The notes: generated by a model from the sequence alone, not told the origin. A DNA stretch of 64,000 nucleotides from Urechis unicinctus (GCA_034190875.2 CM067345.1:23599938-23663937); one strand, 5' to 3'. Positions 25,081-36,354 are shown, numbered from the stretch's first letter. Program-made: numbers and translations.

Positions 25081-25110
25081 CAACATACTCAGTGCTACCA
25101 TCCAAACGAC

Positions 25111-25410
25111 CTACTTAGCATGCCTGTATGCAACCAGTCCATTCGCAGCCATACCCAGTATAATGAACGTTACCTTTTGACTATCTGAGGGCTCGTAGAA
25201 GTCTAAAAGCGGGTCAACGGATGTACCCGTAATCATGTAGTACTCACGCATAGCCTCGTCTACACCCCGAAAAATATGCTCGGCATGTCCCTGGTGGCGC
25301 AGTTGCTCATTGATGAAGTATAAACGCTCACTTTGCTTCATGGCCCATGCTGCTTGAGCAGATTGAAGCTGATCGATTGCCAAATCATGGTATTTACGTT
25401 CTGCGTCCAC
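25111..25410 (-). CDS. Small Polinton-associated protein, function unknown
   Basis: Open frame of 99 residues upstream of the polymerase in its direction of reading. It begins MDAERKYHDLAIDQLQSAQ and its first half is a probable amphipathic helix rich in Q, A, E and R. The C-terminal part is more hydrophobic. I do not recognise a family. Position between polymerase and ATPase genes suggests a structural or accessory Polinton protein. It is one of the few intact frames in this element. Confidence 0.45.
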   Translation of the reverse strand: MDAERKYHDLAIDQLQSAQAAWAMKQSERLYFINEQLRHQGHAEHIFRGVDEAMREYYMITGTSVDPLLDFYEPSDSQKVTFIILGMAANGLVAYRHAK

Positions 25411-25499
25411 TTGGCTGCTTTGTAATATAGAAAATAAAAAGTTGCTCCCAGAGAATGCAAGGGCGTTAACAAGAGCACCTCCAACAGCTTTGCATTACT

Positions 25500-25760
25500 T
25501 CAGTATATCCCTTGTTTAATTAGCATATCCTTTGTGGTCATAGCTAGAGCTACATCGGCAACAGCAACAGCCATGTCGCGTGGCGTGAAGACAAGTTTGG
25601 GAACTGTCCTACCCAGAGCCATCTTACAGAGCTTGGCATAACCTATTGATATACCGGAATCAACTGGACCATGGTACAGCTTATCCTGATTGGCTTTTCG
25701 AGTTGCAGCACCCTTTCCTCCCTGCTGCAACCTTTTTAGCATTTTTTGTAGGTCGCTCAC
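25500..25760 (-). CDS. Small Polinton-associated protein, function unknown
   Basis: Open frame of 86 residues in the same orientation as the polymerase. The N-terminus is basic with a GGKGAATRKANQ stretch; the C-terminus contains a hydrophobic AVAVADVALAM segment. No motif that I can name. It could be a truncated capsid or DNA-binding protein; position is the only reason to tie it to the Polinton. Confidence 0.4.
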   Translation of the reverse strand: MSDLQKMLKRLQQGGKGAATRKANQDKLYHGPVDSGISIGYAKLCKMALGRTVPKLVFTPRDMAVAVADVALAMTTKDMLIKQGIY

Positions 25761-25834
25761 TGGTCACTGACGTTATCTCTGCTTGATTCGTTTATTCCAT
25801 GTTTACTTACTAAATTTGTTTGTCCAATTGACAG

Positions 25835-26535
25835 CTATTGGTAAGCATATGCTAAGCAATGTAGTATTGCGTGCTTGGTCTTTGCTAGTAGCTGGCGTAC
25901 TGCGGCACGTTCCTCCCTTGTTGGGATCACATCATTATCACATAAGGCGTCTTCCAACGAGTCACGGTCCTTGGTGTGAAAGAGCACCATCCAGCGTGTC
26001 TGCTCACGTAGGTCCTTCAGCACAGAATTGTAATTTTGGGTGAGGACCCAGACACTTCGCTGCGCATGGCGACCCCTAAAGGCCAGTTCGGATAAACATG
26101 TCTCTCTTCTTGGTTAGGGCCTTTGTTGCCGAACAGTCATCAATAATGTAGAGGGTAGCCTCGCCCTTAAAACAATGGCAGAAAATCCTTAATCAGTCAT
26201 GGAGCTGCTCCCCTGGATCAATCACGTACACCTCTGAATCATCCCACACCCATGACCGCGACTAACAGGCCTCGTTTAAACGAATGATAGTGCAGAGGAT
26301 TACAATATGCTTTAAAGGCACTGAAGAAGGGTCCTTTAAGTAGGTGGAGGATGAATACAGTTTTTCCGCATCCTGACTGCCCACAAACAATAGCCGAACA
26401 GGGACGATCTGGAAATGTTAACTTAGTAGACTGCACTGACGAACCTGCCATCTTTACTGTTAAGCTGTGCATCAATAACCATATACACAGACGTTTAATG
26501 CACTGGCCGCCTCTGCATTTTCCACGGCCCTGCAA
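25835..26535 (-). pseudogene. Polinton packaging ATPase remnant (FtsK/HerA-like)
   Basis: The - strand frame at 26535-26239 has a Walker A motif CGQSGCGKT (about 26395-26370) after the PDRPCSAIV strand, which is how Polinton and adenovirus-like packaging ATPases begin. The middle, including the expected Walker B region near 26160-26130, is in other frames. A C-terminal block at 26023-25835 contains RWMVLFHTKDRDSLEDALC. The family pumps DNA into capsids. At least two frame breaks make this copy inactive. Confidence 0.75.
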
Positions 26536-26556
26536 ATACCGTGCTGCTGGTCGTCA

Positions 26557-26838
26557 TCACTCGTCATTAAGTCGAGCCACAGAGCATACTTGCTGGTTAG
26601 GTACTCTCCTAGGGAAACATCCGACAATGCCAAGTCTTTTACAGCTATTGGTATACTTGATTGTCATTTTCTTAACCACGGCGCGGCCCAGGTTTTGCAC
26701 AACGCTGCAGCTAGCATCAGTCAAGGTCAGCGTGATTGTTAAGTCCAGCCATGCTGTCCCTGGGACAATGACGACGTCTGCAATGAGAGGTGAGAGGGAT
26801 GAGACTAGCTTCATTAATGATGAGGAGACTAACCTCAT
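26557..26838 (-). pseudogene. Possible Polinton capsid protein fragment
   Basis: Open - strand frame of 93 residues containing VIVPGTAWLDLTITLTLTD then VQNLGRAVVKKMTIKY. A beta-rich opening of this kind appears near the N-terminus of Polinton structural proteins as I recall them. Only one domain start remains. Which capsid protein it is cannot be told here; the call rests on weak resemblance plus its place next to the ATPase. Confidence 0.45.
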
Positions 26839-27139
26839 TGATGAAACTTTAGATACATCGAGTACGACTAGACCACCATGGGCTATTACTAAAATGCCTG
26901 CTGGGTAAACAGAAGATAAGGTGGGATCCCAAGAAGAAACAAAAGTCTTGGTTACGAGGTGGAAGAAGGCAGTGTCTAAGCAAATTCCTCTCGTCTAGAA
27001 GTATAGAAAAGTCCGGTGGTACACAGCTTGCTCGAGCTCTTGGAGTGACCTCTGAAATATCCACAAAGGTAGCAAAAGCCTAACAAGGCATTGACCAAGC
27101 TGCTGCCTAAGCGGAGCTGCACTTCCAGAGAAGTTAGAA

Positions 27140-28240
27140 ATGAGCAGCCCCGAAGCCGTGCAGAATAAGGTGGTGTGGAAGAAATAAGCTTCATAGAGGG
27201 CGTTCATAAAGCCATAGAAGACATGGGTACACACAGATGCCCCATCATTCAGGGACCTTTTAAGTGCCTATCGTTCGGTTATAGGTACTTCGCTGAAATC
27301 AATTCATAATGTGACCAATAAACTCAAACCGGTCCAATAACCGTCGCATCTGATCAGTTAAGGCCAATATTTGATAAAATGTCAGTTCAAATTAGCGCGC
27401 CCGACAAAACGTTGCGGCAGCCATTATCTAGGTCAACCATGCGTATGACGTCAGGTAAGGGCGATTAATTATTCATGAGCTCGTCGTCTCGATACGCCAG
27501 TCCCATCTTTAAAGTCGAATTTCGATTCGAAAGCGAGCACTTTGGCGACTAATACATAGACAGATTAGGTACTTCTGGGTTATATTTCCGTAATCTGGCG
27601 AAAACAATGACATGATTTTTCGTGTGATAGGCACTTTAAGGCTTGACAAGGCTATGCAGACCCAGAGGGGTGTGCTGGTCAACTACTTAGCTAAGATAAC
27701 TGAACTAGATGGGAAGCTAAAATGGCAAGCCTGGAGAGGATGGGAGGGGTGATAGTCGAGCATGGAGATTCCAAGCAAATGAGCTTTCCGAGCTGCAAAA
27801 TCTTCGTTGCGCCCGTATTGAGGTTGCCTCTGTAAACCGAAAAATGCTGTGGACCCAAATTAACTGCATCAGGGAAACGATTAACACACTTATTAATGAG
27901 GACACAATATTAGCTGAGCGTGTATGCACACTGTTCCGGGAGCAAGGGGTTACAATCGCCACAATCCTCACTGCGATTGGATAAGCAATCTCGACCCTGG
28001 TACTTGCTTTGATGGGTGGAGGGAACACTAGTGCCACCCCAACACCGACGCCAGCTGATAAGCCCGGTGTATAGGAATGAATAAAAAAACAGCTGTACTC
28101 TTTGGCAAACGTCCTGAAGGGCCTAGCCGGAAAGGCAGCAGCTGCTGGTTGGAAAGGTGGCTGGTTGGACGGCAGAACATATATGGGCAGCTGCTGTGGC
28201 GGTAGGGAGAGTTATACTCCTCATGCTCCATGACCTACTA
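27140..28240 (+). pseudogene. Polinton-associated + strand gene with hydrophobic segment, split by a MITE
   Basis: Coding-like sequence begins before 27140, stops at 27255 where a 386-bp MITE is inserted, and resumes in the same reading direction at 27642. It continues with breaks through a charged helical region to a hydrophobic segment (ATILTAIG then LVLALMGGG, about 27955-28025) with a proline/threonine stretch and a further hydrophobic segment to 28240. Similar long proteins with a GGG-P linker occur in Polintons. Role unknown; several stops are present. Confidence 0.5.
27256..27641. mobile_element. 386-bp MITE inserted in a Polinton gene
   Basis: The left end ccttttaagtgcctatc and the reverse complement of the right end ccttaaagtgcctatc match at 15 of 16-17 positions. 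The interior is non-coding. The coding sequence of the Polinton gene continues on both sides, which dates the MITE after the Polinton insertion. No clear target duplication was seen. Confidence 0.7.
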
Positions 28241-28537
28241 CGTAGCAAGCCAAAGAAGAGCTAAGCCTATAGCAATTCCGCCTACAATAAGAGCGGTTTT
28301 CTCATCCGCGTGCTCCTTTCCTACAGGGGGTGGTCTATCAGGAACGCCGATCGGGATAAGTGGAGAGGGGCTGCCGATATCATCAGACGGGGTGTCAAAG
28401 CTTCCTCCATTTGAAATTGCAGCATCCACGTTGACATCAGTGTTGCTGCCGATCTGCTGATGCTCAGTTACGATGGTTATCAGGTTGTTATACCCAGTTA
28501 CCCTTCCAACGGTGAGGCTCATGTCCGACGGAGCCAT
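28238..28537 (-). CDS. Small membrane protein of the Polinton remnant, unknown function
   Basis: Open frame of 99 residues starting MAPSDMSLTVGRVTG. The middle is Ser/Pro/Asp-rich; residues about 83-98 (TALIVGGIAIGLALLWLAT) form one hydrophobic, probably membrane-spanning C-terminal segment, as in a tail-anchored protein. It overlaps the end of the + strand gene and lies head-to-head with the next one. No family recognised. Confidence 0.45.
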   Translation of the reverse strand: MAPSDMSLTVGRVTGYNNLITIVTEHQQIGSNTDVNVDAAISNGGSFDTPSDDIGSPSPLIPIGVPDRPPPVGKEHADEKTALIVGGIAIGLALLWLAT

Positions 28538-28664
28538 GTAAGGGCCGTTCCAAACACATAATCAACCAAAAATGAATAAAGGTGGCGGTACTATGACTGA
28601 AGACCTTGAAATGGGAGATAATAAAATATCTGGGTTGGGAGACTCCATTTACCGAAGGATGCTG

Positions 28665-28915
28665 CTAATAAAAAGTATGTTGATGTCAAACATAGACAGC
28701 AGAATAGGGATCTGAGAGAATACGTAGCTGAAAGGACGAAACCTCTCATTACTATTTGGGCAGAAGCAAGTGGCGCTCTTCACACAGGATATGAGTGGTC
28801 GTTTGGTGATTGGGCCATGCGATATACCATGTTATCCAATGGTAAGATCATTCGTATGGGGTTGTCTTCTGGTGTGGGCGCTAATACTGGAGTTATAGTA
28901 GTCTTGGGATAAAAC
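28665..28915 (+). pseudogene. Polinton-associated structural-like fragment
   Basis: The + strand reads through a charged region and then TIWAEASGALHTGYEWSFGD, ending MGLSSGVGANTGVIVVLG before a stop near 28914. The EWSFG then ...GRI.RMGLS pattern is one I associate with Polinton and phage-like fibre or structural proteins, without being able to name it. The start is unclear. Confidence 0.45.
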
Positions 28916-29036
28916 CGATAGGGATAATAAACCTGAACTTGACATATAGACTTATGTATACAACAAGCAGTATTAAACAACAAACCAAATGCCTTGTTCC
29001 CTACGACATATAGACGTATGTCTACAACAGCAGTAT

Positions 29037-29165
29037 ATGAAACAACAACCAACCATTCCAGAGCTGCCTGGTGAAAATCCAGGGCACTCCTATTGGTTGA
29101 ATGAAATCCGTCTCAAGAAGCAATACATTGAGAAAGAAATGATATTGACCCGCCTCAATACATAG
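29037..29165 (+). CDS. Truncated Polinton-associated protein N-terminus
   Basis: An ATG opens a 42-residue frame with PTIPELPGENPGHSYWLNEI followed by a charged helix, ending at a TAG. The PxLPGEnPG..Y.LNEIR opening resembles the start of a Polinton membrane protein. The rest is missing because the element ends close to 29180. Confidence 0.45.
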   Translation: MKQQPTIPELPGENPGHSYWLNEIRLKKQYIEKEMILTRLNT

Positions 29166-30725
29166 AATATGTCCCATAGACTTTCTACGTTGTGTTAAAA
29201 AATGTGTAAAAGCCCCCTGGTATGATAACTGCTAGGCACGAGGCAAGTAATATAAAAGAGAAAATGAGAATGAAAAGGGTAAACGCAAATGTAGGTATAA
29301 CAAATGAGGAGATGACATTGTGCAAATGACAACAGTCATGCAAGGATAGCTTGCTCTGTAAAAGGTGATGAACAATACTACATATGGTCTGGACTAAATA
29401 TAGATAGATTCCTTAAAATCCCTAAGAGGAAATACAACAAAAAGAAAAATGAAATGCATTACAGATGGCGGACAGGAAGAGGGGGTTATATCAGAACTGA
29501 TCACACCGCCAAAGGATTCAGGAATTCAAAAATGCAACACATCGAATTATTATCCTGATCAGCCACTCCTGCCATAAAAAAGAAAGTGGGATGGGGTAGG
29601 GGTGTGTTTAGAGGAACAGTCGACACAGAAGAGATATGAAAAGGAAAGATAAGACCAATGGATGAGTACAGGGAAGCCTGGCTGGACTGAGATAGAACGC
29701 AATAAGACGCCAACAGCAGCATGATGACTATGGAAAAAAGCAGAATGCCTGTATTGTAACATAAGTAGGTAAGTAAGTATACCACACACCAACACTAATG
29801 TGATATATGTTGCCTACAAAAGTGGGGCAAAGATTGATCTGATAGAGCCTTCTGGATAAATGGAAATCTGTTGGATGAAGATGGACTAGAACAAGCAGGT
29901 GAAACAGGTAACAATATGGATTGTACACATTACATTGTTTTACTTGAAACTGTCTATTTTGTATTTTAGCAGTAAAATGAATGTTACTTGAATGATAAAG
30001 CAATTCACATATTCTATGCTTTCACAATTTTGAAAGGTGGTGGGTTTAGGGTGGCTATTGTCGTGGATATAAGGGAAGTGTTAAGAATAATGAAATGTCA
30101 AACCATATCCTAATTTTATTACTCAATAAGTTCCAAGCGATTATTAACCACTTAACTATAGGAAATCGCAATCGTCTTGATTATATCTTTGCTTTTGTAG
30201 TGTCTTTCAAATGAACATATCCAAAAATCAAAAAGTGGCCTCACCAATTTTGATACTGTTTTTCCAATTTCTTTTTATATCTTCGATGACATAAAATGTG
30301 GGGGCGCTATAGCGTTTGTGAGATCTGATCTAGTCAGGCTGGATCTAAACAATCTTTGACGAAATCTGGATGTGTTCATAATGGGAAATACAGCTGTAGG
30401 CCTACCCAAAGGGGAATATTTGCATTTGCTTACCATGATTTAAAAAAGGCTGAATTGATGAAATGTTTAAATATACATCAACCATCATGATATTAAGGTC
30501 ACATTTTATTAGAAACACATTGTGTTACAAAACATTAATTTTGAAGAAACATCAATCTATACAGCATTCATAGAGCTCAGTTTGCTGTATTATCATTTCT
30601 GAATATATGAGTAACCCCACAGCGAGAATCCAGGGTTCTATCCGGCGCCGATAAAAGGGCTGGCGCTCGCGTGAATGATGAATGAGGATGGCGATAAGGT
30701 GACTTCACGAAACCGTTGATTGATT

Positions 30726-33700
30726 ATGTCGCAAGTTAAAGGTAAGATATTTTATCTGGAAATAACCTCATCATAATCACTTCAAAGTATTAATATCGAT
30801 GTTATTTCTACTTTAACAGCACTAGTGGATTGTGTTTGTCTATTAAATCTTCAGGGTTCGGTTCAAACCCAATGCAGACAAACATAATCTCGCCCAAGAT
30901 GTAAAAGAGTTTTTAGGAGCAAAGAACTGGCAATTAATGCCTGTTGCTATTTCGAGTTTATTAGAAAAATAGCGTTGATTGACCAGAGAACAACACCGCT
31001 GTACCTGGCCATTCAGAGATCAATCATTTCTATAAGATTTGTCGGTTAAACATTGGAATGAAAACTCACCTTCGATTTGTATAAACTCCATGCCAGTAGC
31101 TCCCGTGTCAAATATTATTAGGCGATACAGATTAAGGAATATGTTCACATGCTCCAACATATGAGCTTTGTTGTGTGCGCTTGTATTACCATACGTGACC
31201 CTGGTGATTCAAGAATTAAGGTTCTCATGCAAATCGTGTTTTAAGGGCTACTCCAGAATGCATAACGCATCGCACGCGCCGGGATAGATTCCGATGTTGG
31301 GATTCCGAGGGGCGAGCAGCTTGGACACTGGGTATCAAATTAACTTGTTATCAAATCATTTCTCATCAAACAGGTCTCAGGGAAAGATTGGCCGATGGAG
31401 AGAGTATCATAGTGGCAGAAGGCTATGTATTGGAGTTAGAACGACGAGGTTACCTCAGCATTGGCGCCTTTGTACCAGAAGTCGTAGTGGACCATCCGGA
31501 AGTCCTTCGAACGCTACACGAGGAATGGGTTCACGCCGGAAGTGACATTGTTGAGGCCTGTACGGTAGATATTTGCTACAAATACATTCTATGAGCCGAT
31601 CGAGATTGATCGTTATTGAAACATTTGTGGTTTTCGTCACTTTCAATCAAAGACGCTTGGTTCCCGTTGCCACTCTTCCGAGTGTACAGCGGCTAGGTCT
31701 GCATACACAATGGTACATGCACTCACAACCGAGTTTACGTAAACATACGATCATTAACGAGAACATTGTTTAATATGGACGTTGTAACTGTGTCTGCCGG
31801 CAGTACTTTGGACATCGGACTCAGCTGGAGTTGATCGGTCGCGAAGACGACTATGAAAAGATCAATAGGAACGCTCTTCAGATTGCCCGTCAAGTGGCGG
31901 ACAAATATGGCAAACTTATGGCAGGCAACATCTGTAACACCATGATATACACACCGAATGATGCTGATACAGACGCCAAAATAACATCCATGTTCAAAGT
32001 AAGTAGTGTTACTCTTTACAACAACACCTGTCTATAACGATCACTTAAGGGACTGTTCCCTTGTATCATTGATAGCCATAATCAAATGATAGCAGTACAC
32101 ATTTGCGACTTTCTAATTTTGATTTTTTTTAAACCTACATGAATTTCATTCACTGGTATATGAAACATGTTTAAGATTCTGTGCTTTGCCCCGTCCTCAA
32201 AGGTCTTTGAAAATCACCTTAGGAGCGGCCGTGAATTAAATGGGCTGAATAACAAGAACTGGTCTCAGTGCTCAAAGTAAACCGCTCATTGGAGCAATCA
32301 GTCTTGATTGCCTCCAATCACAACACACGTTACGTTGCAGCACCCCGGTCGTCTATCAACGAGCATAACGTTGTCAACATTATATGTCTTCTACAATCTG
32401 ATTGTTTGATTGGTTTAACGTGCTGCAATTTTCATTTCGCTTTCGCCCTTTCAGTGACATCATCTAGTCAAGGTTCCCTAGCTTCTAGCTGCGGGACACA
32501 TTCATGAGTCAGGGACGTAGACATTATCGATGCAGAAGCCCACTCACAATACGTCCTTGACATCGTCAGATGAAGTCTTTGTCTCGGCGATGAGAAGGTT
32601 TAGCGGGTCAGAATGACTTTGCCCGAACTGTCATTCAACCAATATGTTTCAATTAAGAATTGTCTTATCATTTGTAGGAGCAGATTGCGTGGGCGGTGGA
32701 AGAGAGAGCTGACTTGATTATTGCTGAAACCTTCCGTGACCTTGGCGAGGCGCTTATAGCGCTTAGTTGCATACAGCAATACGGACAAGGTAATCCTATC
32801 AGAGAGTGTTACTGTCTCGGATGCAATAATGAACCAGCATAATTGTCTCTGTAGCATAATGGATTCATTGAGGCCACGTGATATATTTGCTCTAGATTTC
32901 CGTTGGGGTGGTTATTCCCCACCACCCCATACAGTTCAAAATGATAGGAGCCCCTCCCCTCCCCCATCCCAGTCTTAACCATGCTCTGTCTGACACATAA
33001 AAAACCGCGTTCCATTTATTATGGTTCATGATGTACCAGGTTTACCTGCGGTTGTCACAGTAGCCGCCCCACCGACAGGTAAATTATTTGATGGCGTCGA
33101 TATAGCAGAAGCTTGTCGCCGCCTGGAGGAGGCCGGAGCTGATGTGGTCGGTGTCAACTGTATTAGGGGGCCTGATTCTATGATGCCTATCATGAAAGAA
33201 GTTCGTAAAATATGCAAGGTGATAATTTATTCAATATAAGAAATGTACCCCCCAATTGACGGGTTACTATGTTGGGTTGAGATGTTGTGTCAATATTTGA
33301 CAATATGATCTATGTACTGATAAAATTTGTTCCGAACTCCACGTCTTTAAATGTGCTCATCACATATCATTAGACTATCAATAAATAATAAATCAATCAA
33401 TAAATTAATACAAATATATTCACTTTATCTAAAAGTTACTGTTGCTGTTATTCATCAATACCTGAAAATATACAAGTGTATTGGATTCACCAGGGACCTA
33501 TCGCCTGTCTACCGGTTCCAATCAGAACGGACCACAAAACCAAAGGAATGCATCAGCTACGTGAAGCTAGAACAGGTGCTGTTCTCCTTACAATTTCTAC
33601 ATATGTAGAATTATTTAATCACATTAACAGTGCTTGTTTCATTCATTATTCGTAACAACTTATGAATTATGCAGTACATATAATGTTTGACTTCTGCTTG

Positions 33701-33987
33701 CTGAAGGAGCCCGGGCATGCCCGTCGGAATTGGACGCGTTCTTGTGTTCCCGTAGTCACATCCGGGCATTTGCTGAGGAAGCGCGCGACTTAGGTATACA
33801 ATACATCGGGCTCTGTTGCGGCAATAAAGCTTTCTACATGCGAGAAATAGCTCAGGTGTATGGCCGTACACCACCTGCATGCAAATACTCTGTGAGACCC
33901 GGACAGCATATTACGAAAATTCAAGATCCTGAGCGGAAATACCAACAGGAGCATTACGAAAACGATCTGTGTTTTATCCTAACCTAA
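30726..33987 (+). CDS. Betaine-homocysteine S-methyltransferase-like enzyme, copy 2 (intact)
   Basis: Seven exons: 30726-30741, 31374-31564, 31804-31998, 32678-32789, 33040-33218, 33494-33575, 33707-33987. All junctions are GT-AG and phases match, giving 351 residues. The product is a homocysteine S-methyltransferase-domain protein; the family makes methionine in the cytosol from homocysteine and a methyl donor. Zinc ligands are kept: C212 in GVNC and C295-C296 in GLCCG. Compared with human BHMT, Asp26 is Glu21 and Trp44 of the betaine pocket is Phe38, and the C-terminal arm is about 50 residues shorter. Substrate may therefore differ from betaine. Exon 1 is only 16 bases (MSQVK plus one base), fixed by the GTAAGA donor, conservation with copy 1 and phase. 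Downstream is repeat R. Confidence 0.88.
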
Positions 33988-34224
33988 AATATAACATAGT
34001 TGGCATAAATGTCAACAATTGACTAAGATATTGCTGATCTGCACAACACTAACTTTCTATTCTAACATTTCCATTCACAGGACTGCCGTACATTGTTATA
34101 AGCTTCTATAACTGACCTTATACAGTAAAACCCCATGTCTCTATTATAGAACCATTTCTTTGTTTTAGTGAAAAAACGTAGTAAAGTATTTGAAATGTGC
34201 AGTCACACGTGGGTGTGAGAAAAC

Positions 34225-34590
34225 GTGTTTACAGTGTTATGCCATAAAATCAACTTTTCGCATTGTTATGTAAAGGAGGTATTGTAAAGAGAGGGTCATT
34301 ATTTACAGTCCTTGGAGAGCCGTTTCAAAACGTTGTGCACTCAACAACAAATACACGAAAGGAAACAATCATTTTAATATAACATTTTCTTTGCTGTGGC
34401 CAAAATAGAAGATGATAACGATTTTTTAATAAAAAAACCAAAACATGCACACATTTGTATTTGGCACATGTGTTGACTTAATGTTTCCAACATGAACATT
34501 AACTTCCATGGTCGGAAGGTTTACATGAAGCTCGATAGAGGGCGCTGCAGAACTCTGGCTGAGGTTGTTTCCCTTGTGTTTATTGGACAA
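34225..34590 (+). repeat. Interspersed repeat family R, copy D
   Basis: Located behind BHMT-like copy 2 at the same distance as copy C behind copy 1, so it moved with the segmental duplication rather than by a fresh insertion. Confidence 0.7.
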
Positions 34591-34858
34591 TGTAGGCTAG
34601 GGCCAGCTAATCGCCAGGGGTCGTGATTGCCATTAGCGTCCACGTCCATCGGAGATGAAGTTGGCCATGAATCAAGAAAGGATGGAAATAGTGGACCTTG
34701 ATATGGCCTGTGGACGATGAATCGTAGCATTGCAACACAGACAGATTGATAGCAATGCAGAGGGGTTAAGCTTAATGTTGACAATTTAAGTAAAACGTCC
34801 CTTCCACATCATATACCCCAAACAGACAGTAAGGGCGCTAAGAATGTCACAGCATGGG

Positions 34859-36354
34859 TTATATATCTATTTTGATCCAATAACAAATACGGACATCAGT
34901 AGTTTTTATATTATTTCCACCCTGTGCTTCAAGACACAGGTAAAGTGGAAATGGGTTATAACATCTTTTTAATATCTTTAATGACAAGGAGCCGACATGC
35001 AGGAGACGGAATGACGACGTGGAATGAGTTTTGAGAAGCATTTGTTCATGAACTACTAACTTGTTGATGCTCCGCCTGATGACGATGACTATGGTGACGG
35101 CGATGAGAAGTAGACCAACAACTGTTCCCGCAACAACACCAGCTGTTAACCACAACAAATAGGATAACTGTCAATTAGACCAAGCGTTTTTTAAACGAAA
35201 CCTATTTGTGTCAGAAACGCGTCTTCTTACTTACTCGTATCGCGAATAACTACCTCTATAACTTTCCTAGCACCGCCTCTTAATTAGTATATACAGATAA
35301 ACCAGCCTCCCACCCATACTACTACTAAGACCCCAGATATCTATTTAACTTACAGAATATGAAGGTGCTTGTCAAAGGTCGACTTCCCTGACCATAGTTG
35401 TTATCTGAAAGGAAATACGACTAAAGGAAAACTGTTCATTTTGTACGATGTGAAGCAATAATCAATATAGTATGCATTTCTAGACAGTTTACCTTTCACT
35501 ATGATTGAATCGTCGTTCACAGAAAACTTGCCAGCTGGCAGTATTGTATCTCCCTCTGTTTTGTTTGCTTCGCTTGTTACGTTGTCATATGTCTGATTAA
35601 AAACCGTTTGCCACGATACAGTGGTGTCAACCCATGTTTCACGGAGGCGGGCGGCTGTAAACATCGCCATCATTTTATTAGTTCACACTCTAGAGATGCC
35701 ATGGAATATCAAGCCCTACATCAAACTTCGTTATATTATAATTTATTCAAAGACTACTTTACCTGTTGATGTCACACATTCGTAATCCACTAAGATATAA
35801 ACATTGTTGTCCCTGTCACATTTTGCATAGTTTAACAGACCAACCACCGTCTTTGTGATAATGCATGATGTCTTTCCATTACAACCAAGCACGCGAATTG
35901 GTTGCATAATGCAGTCGTTCTTGCGGAAGTAACAGTTACCATTACGACTGGTGGCTGCGAAGGCAGTGCGCGTTTTGATTTGATGATGGAGTGGACAACG
36001 CAATTCCAAATTTAGCTGGGGACTCCCATTCAAACATTGACTTGTGCTGAAAGATGGCAGTATCCAGCTCAATTCATCCTGCTGGCTTTCGTCATTGTAT
36101 TTCTCATCATTCACGACTTGGTCATCTCGCACAGGGCTTAAAGCCAAAGTCTTTAACGGATCATCGATCCTCTTGGCATCTGCGTTTACACGTGCCTAAT
36201 ATTAACGTTACCATTTCTCCACATTATCGATTCGGTACACACGTGCCTCAATATTATGAAACGGCAACCAAGACTCACCTGTAATTGTTCCAAAACAGAA
36301 AATATACATGACCAACAATAACTTCATATTTAAAAAAGGTGAAAATGATGCCAT
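34859..36354 (-). CDS. Gene A: SUEL-type lectin, type I membrane protein
   Basis: Four exons on the - strand: 36354-36279, 36179-35763, 35654-35493, 35142-34859. Junctions are GT-AG and all three introns are phase 1, giving 312 residues. Exon 1 encodes a signal peptide with the hydrophobic MKLLLVMYIFCFGTIT core (an upstream in-frame Met adds nine residues). Exon 2 holds a D-galactoside/rhamnose-binding (SUEL) lectin-like domain, with cysteines and the C.GK.SC and VDYEC end. Exon 3 is a short stalk with N-glycosylation sites. Exon 4 has one transmembrane helix (about residues 220-242) followed by RRS and a short tail. It has no CUB domain, unlike genes B and C. A scrap of exon 3 also lies at 22860-22930. 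Likely a surface carbohydrate-binding receptor; ligand unknown. Confidence 0.8.

Larger units (their letters stand above)
22990..29180. mobile_element. Polinton/Maverick remnant (~6 kb)
   Basis: A set of genes typical of Polintons lies here: protein-primed DNA polymerase B (-), two small unknown genes (-), a packaging ATPase with Walker A (-), a capsid-like fragment (-), then accessory genes on + and - to 29165. The retroviral-type integrase, the protease and the long terminal inverted repeats were not found; complete elements are usually 15-20 kb. All larger genes have stops or shifts. The right side ends where duplication unit 2 begins. Confidence 0.8.
29260..34850 (+). repeat. Segmental duplication, unit 2 (carries BHMT-like copy 2)
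   Basis: Partner of 3530-10140, same orientation. The first part (29260-30150) is patchy; from 30170 the match is strong. It ends close to 34850, a few bases before the 3' end of lectin gene A. Confidence 0.75.

Noticed and set aside
26351-26908. A 185-codon + strand frame
   Set aside because: Mostly antisense to the ATPase and capsid-like remnants, whose motifs are on the - strand.
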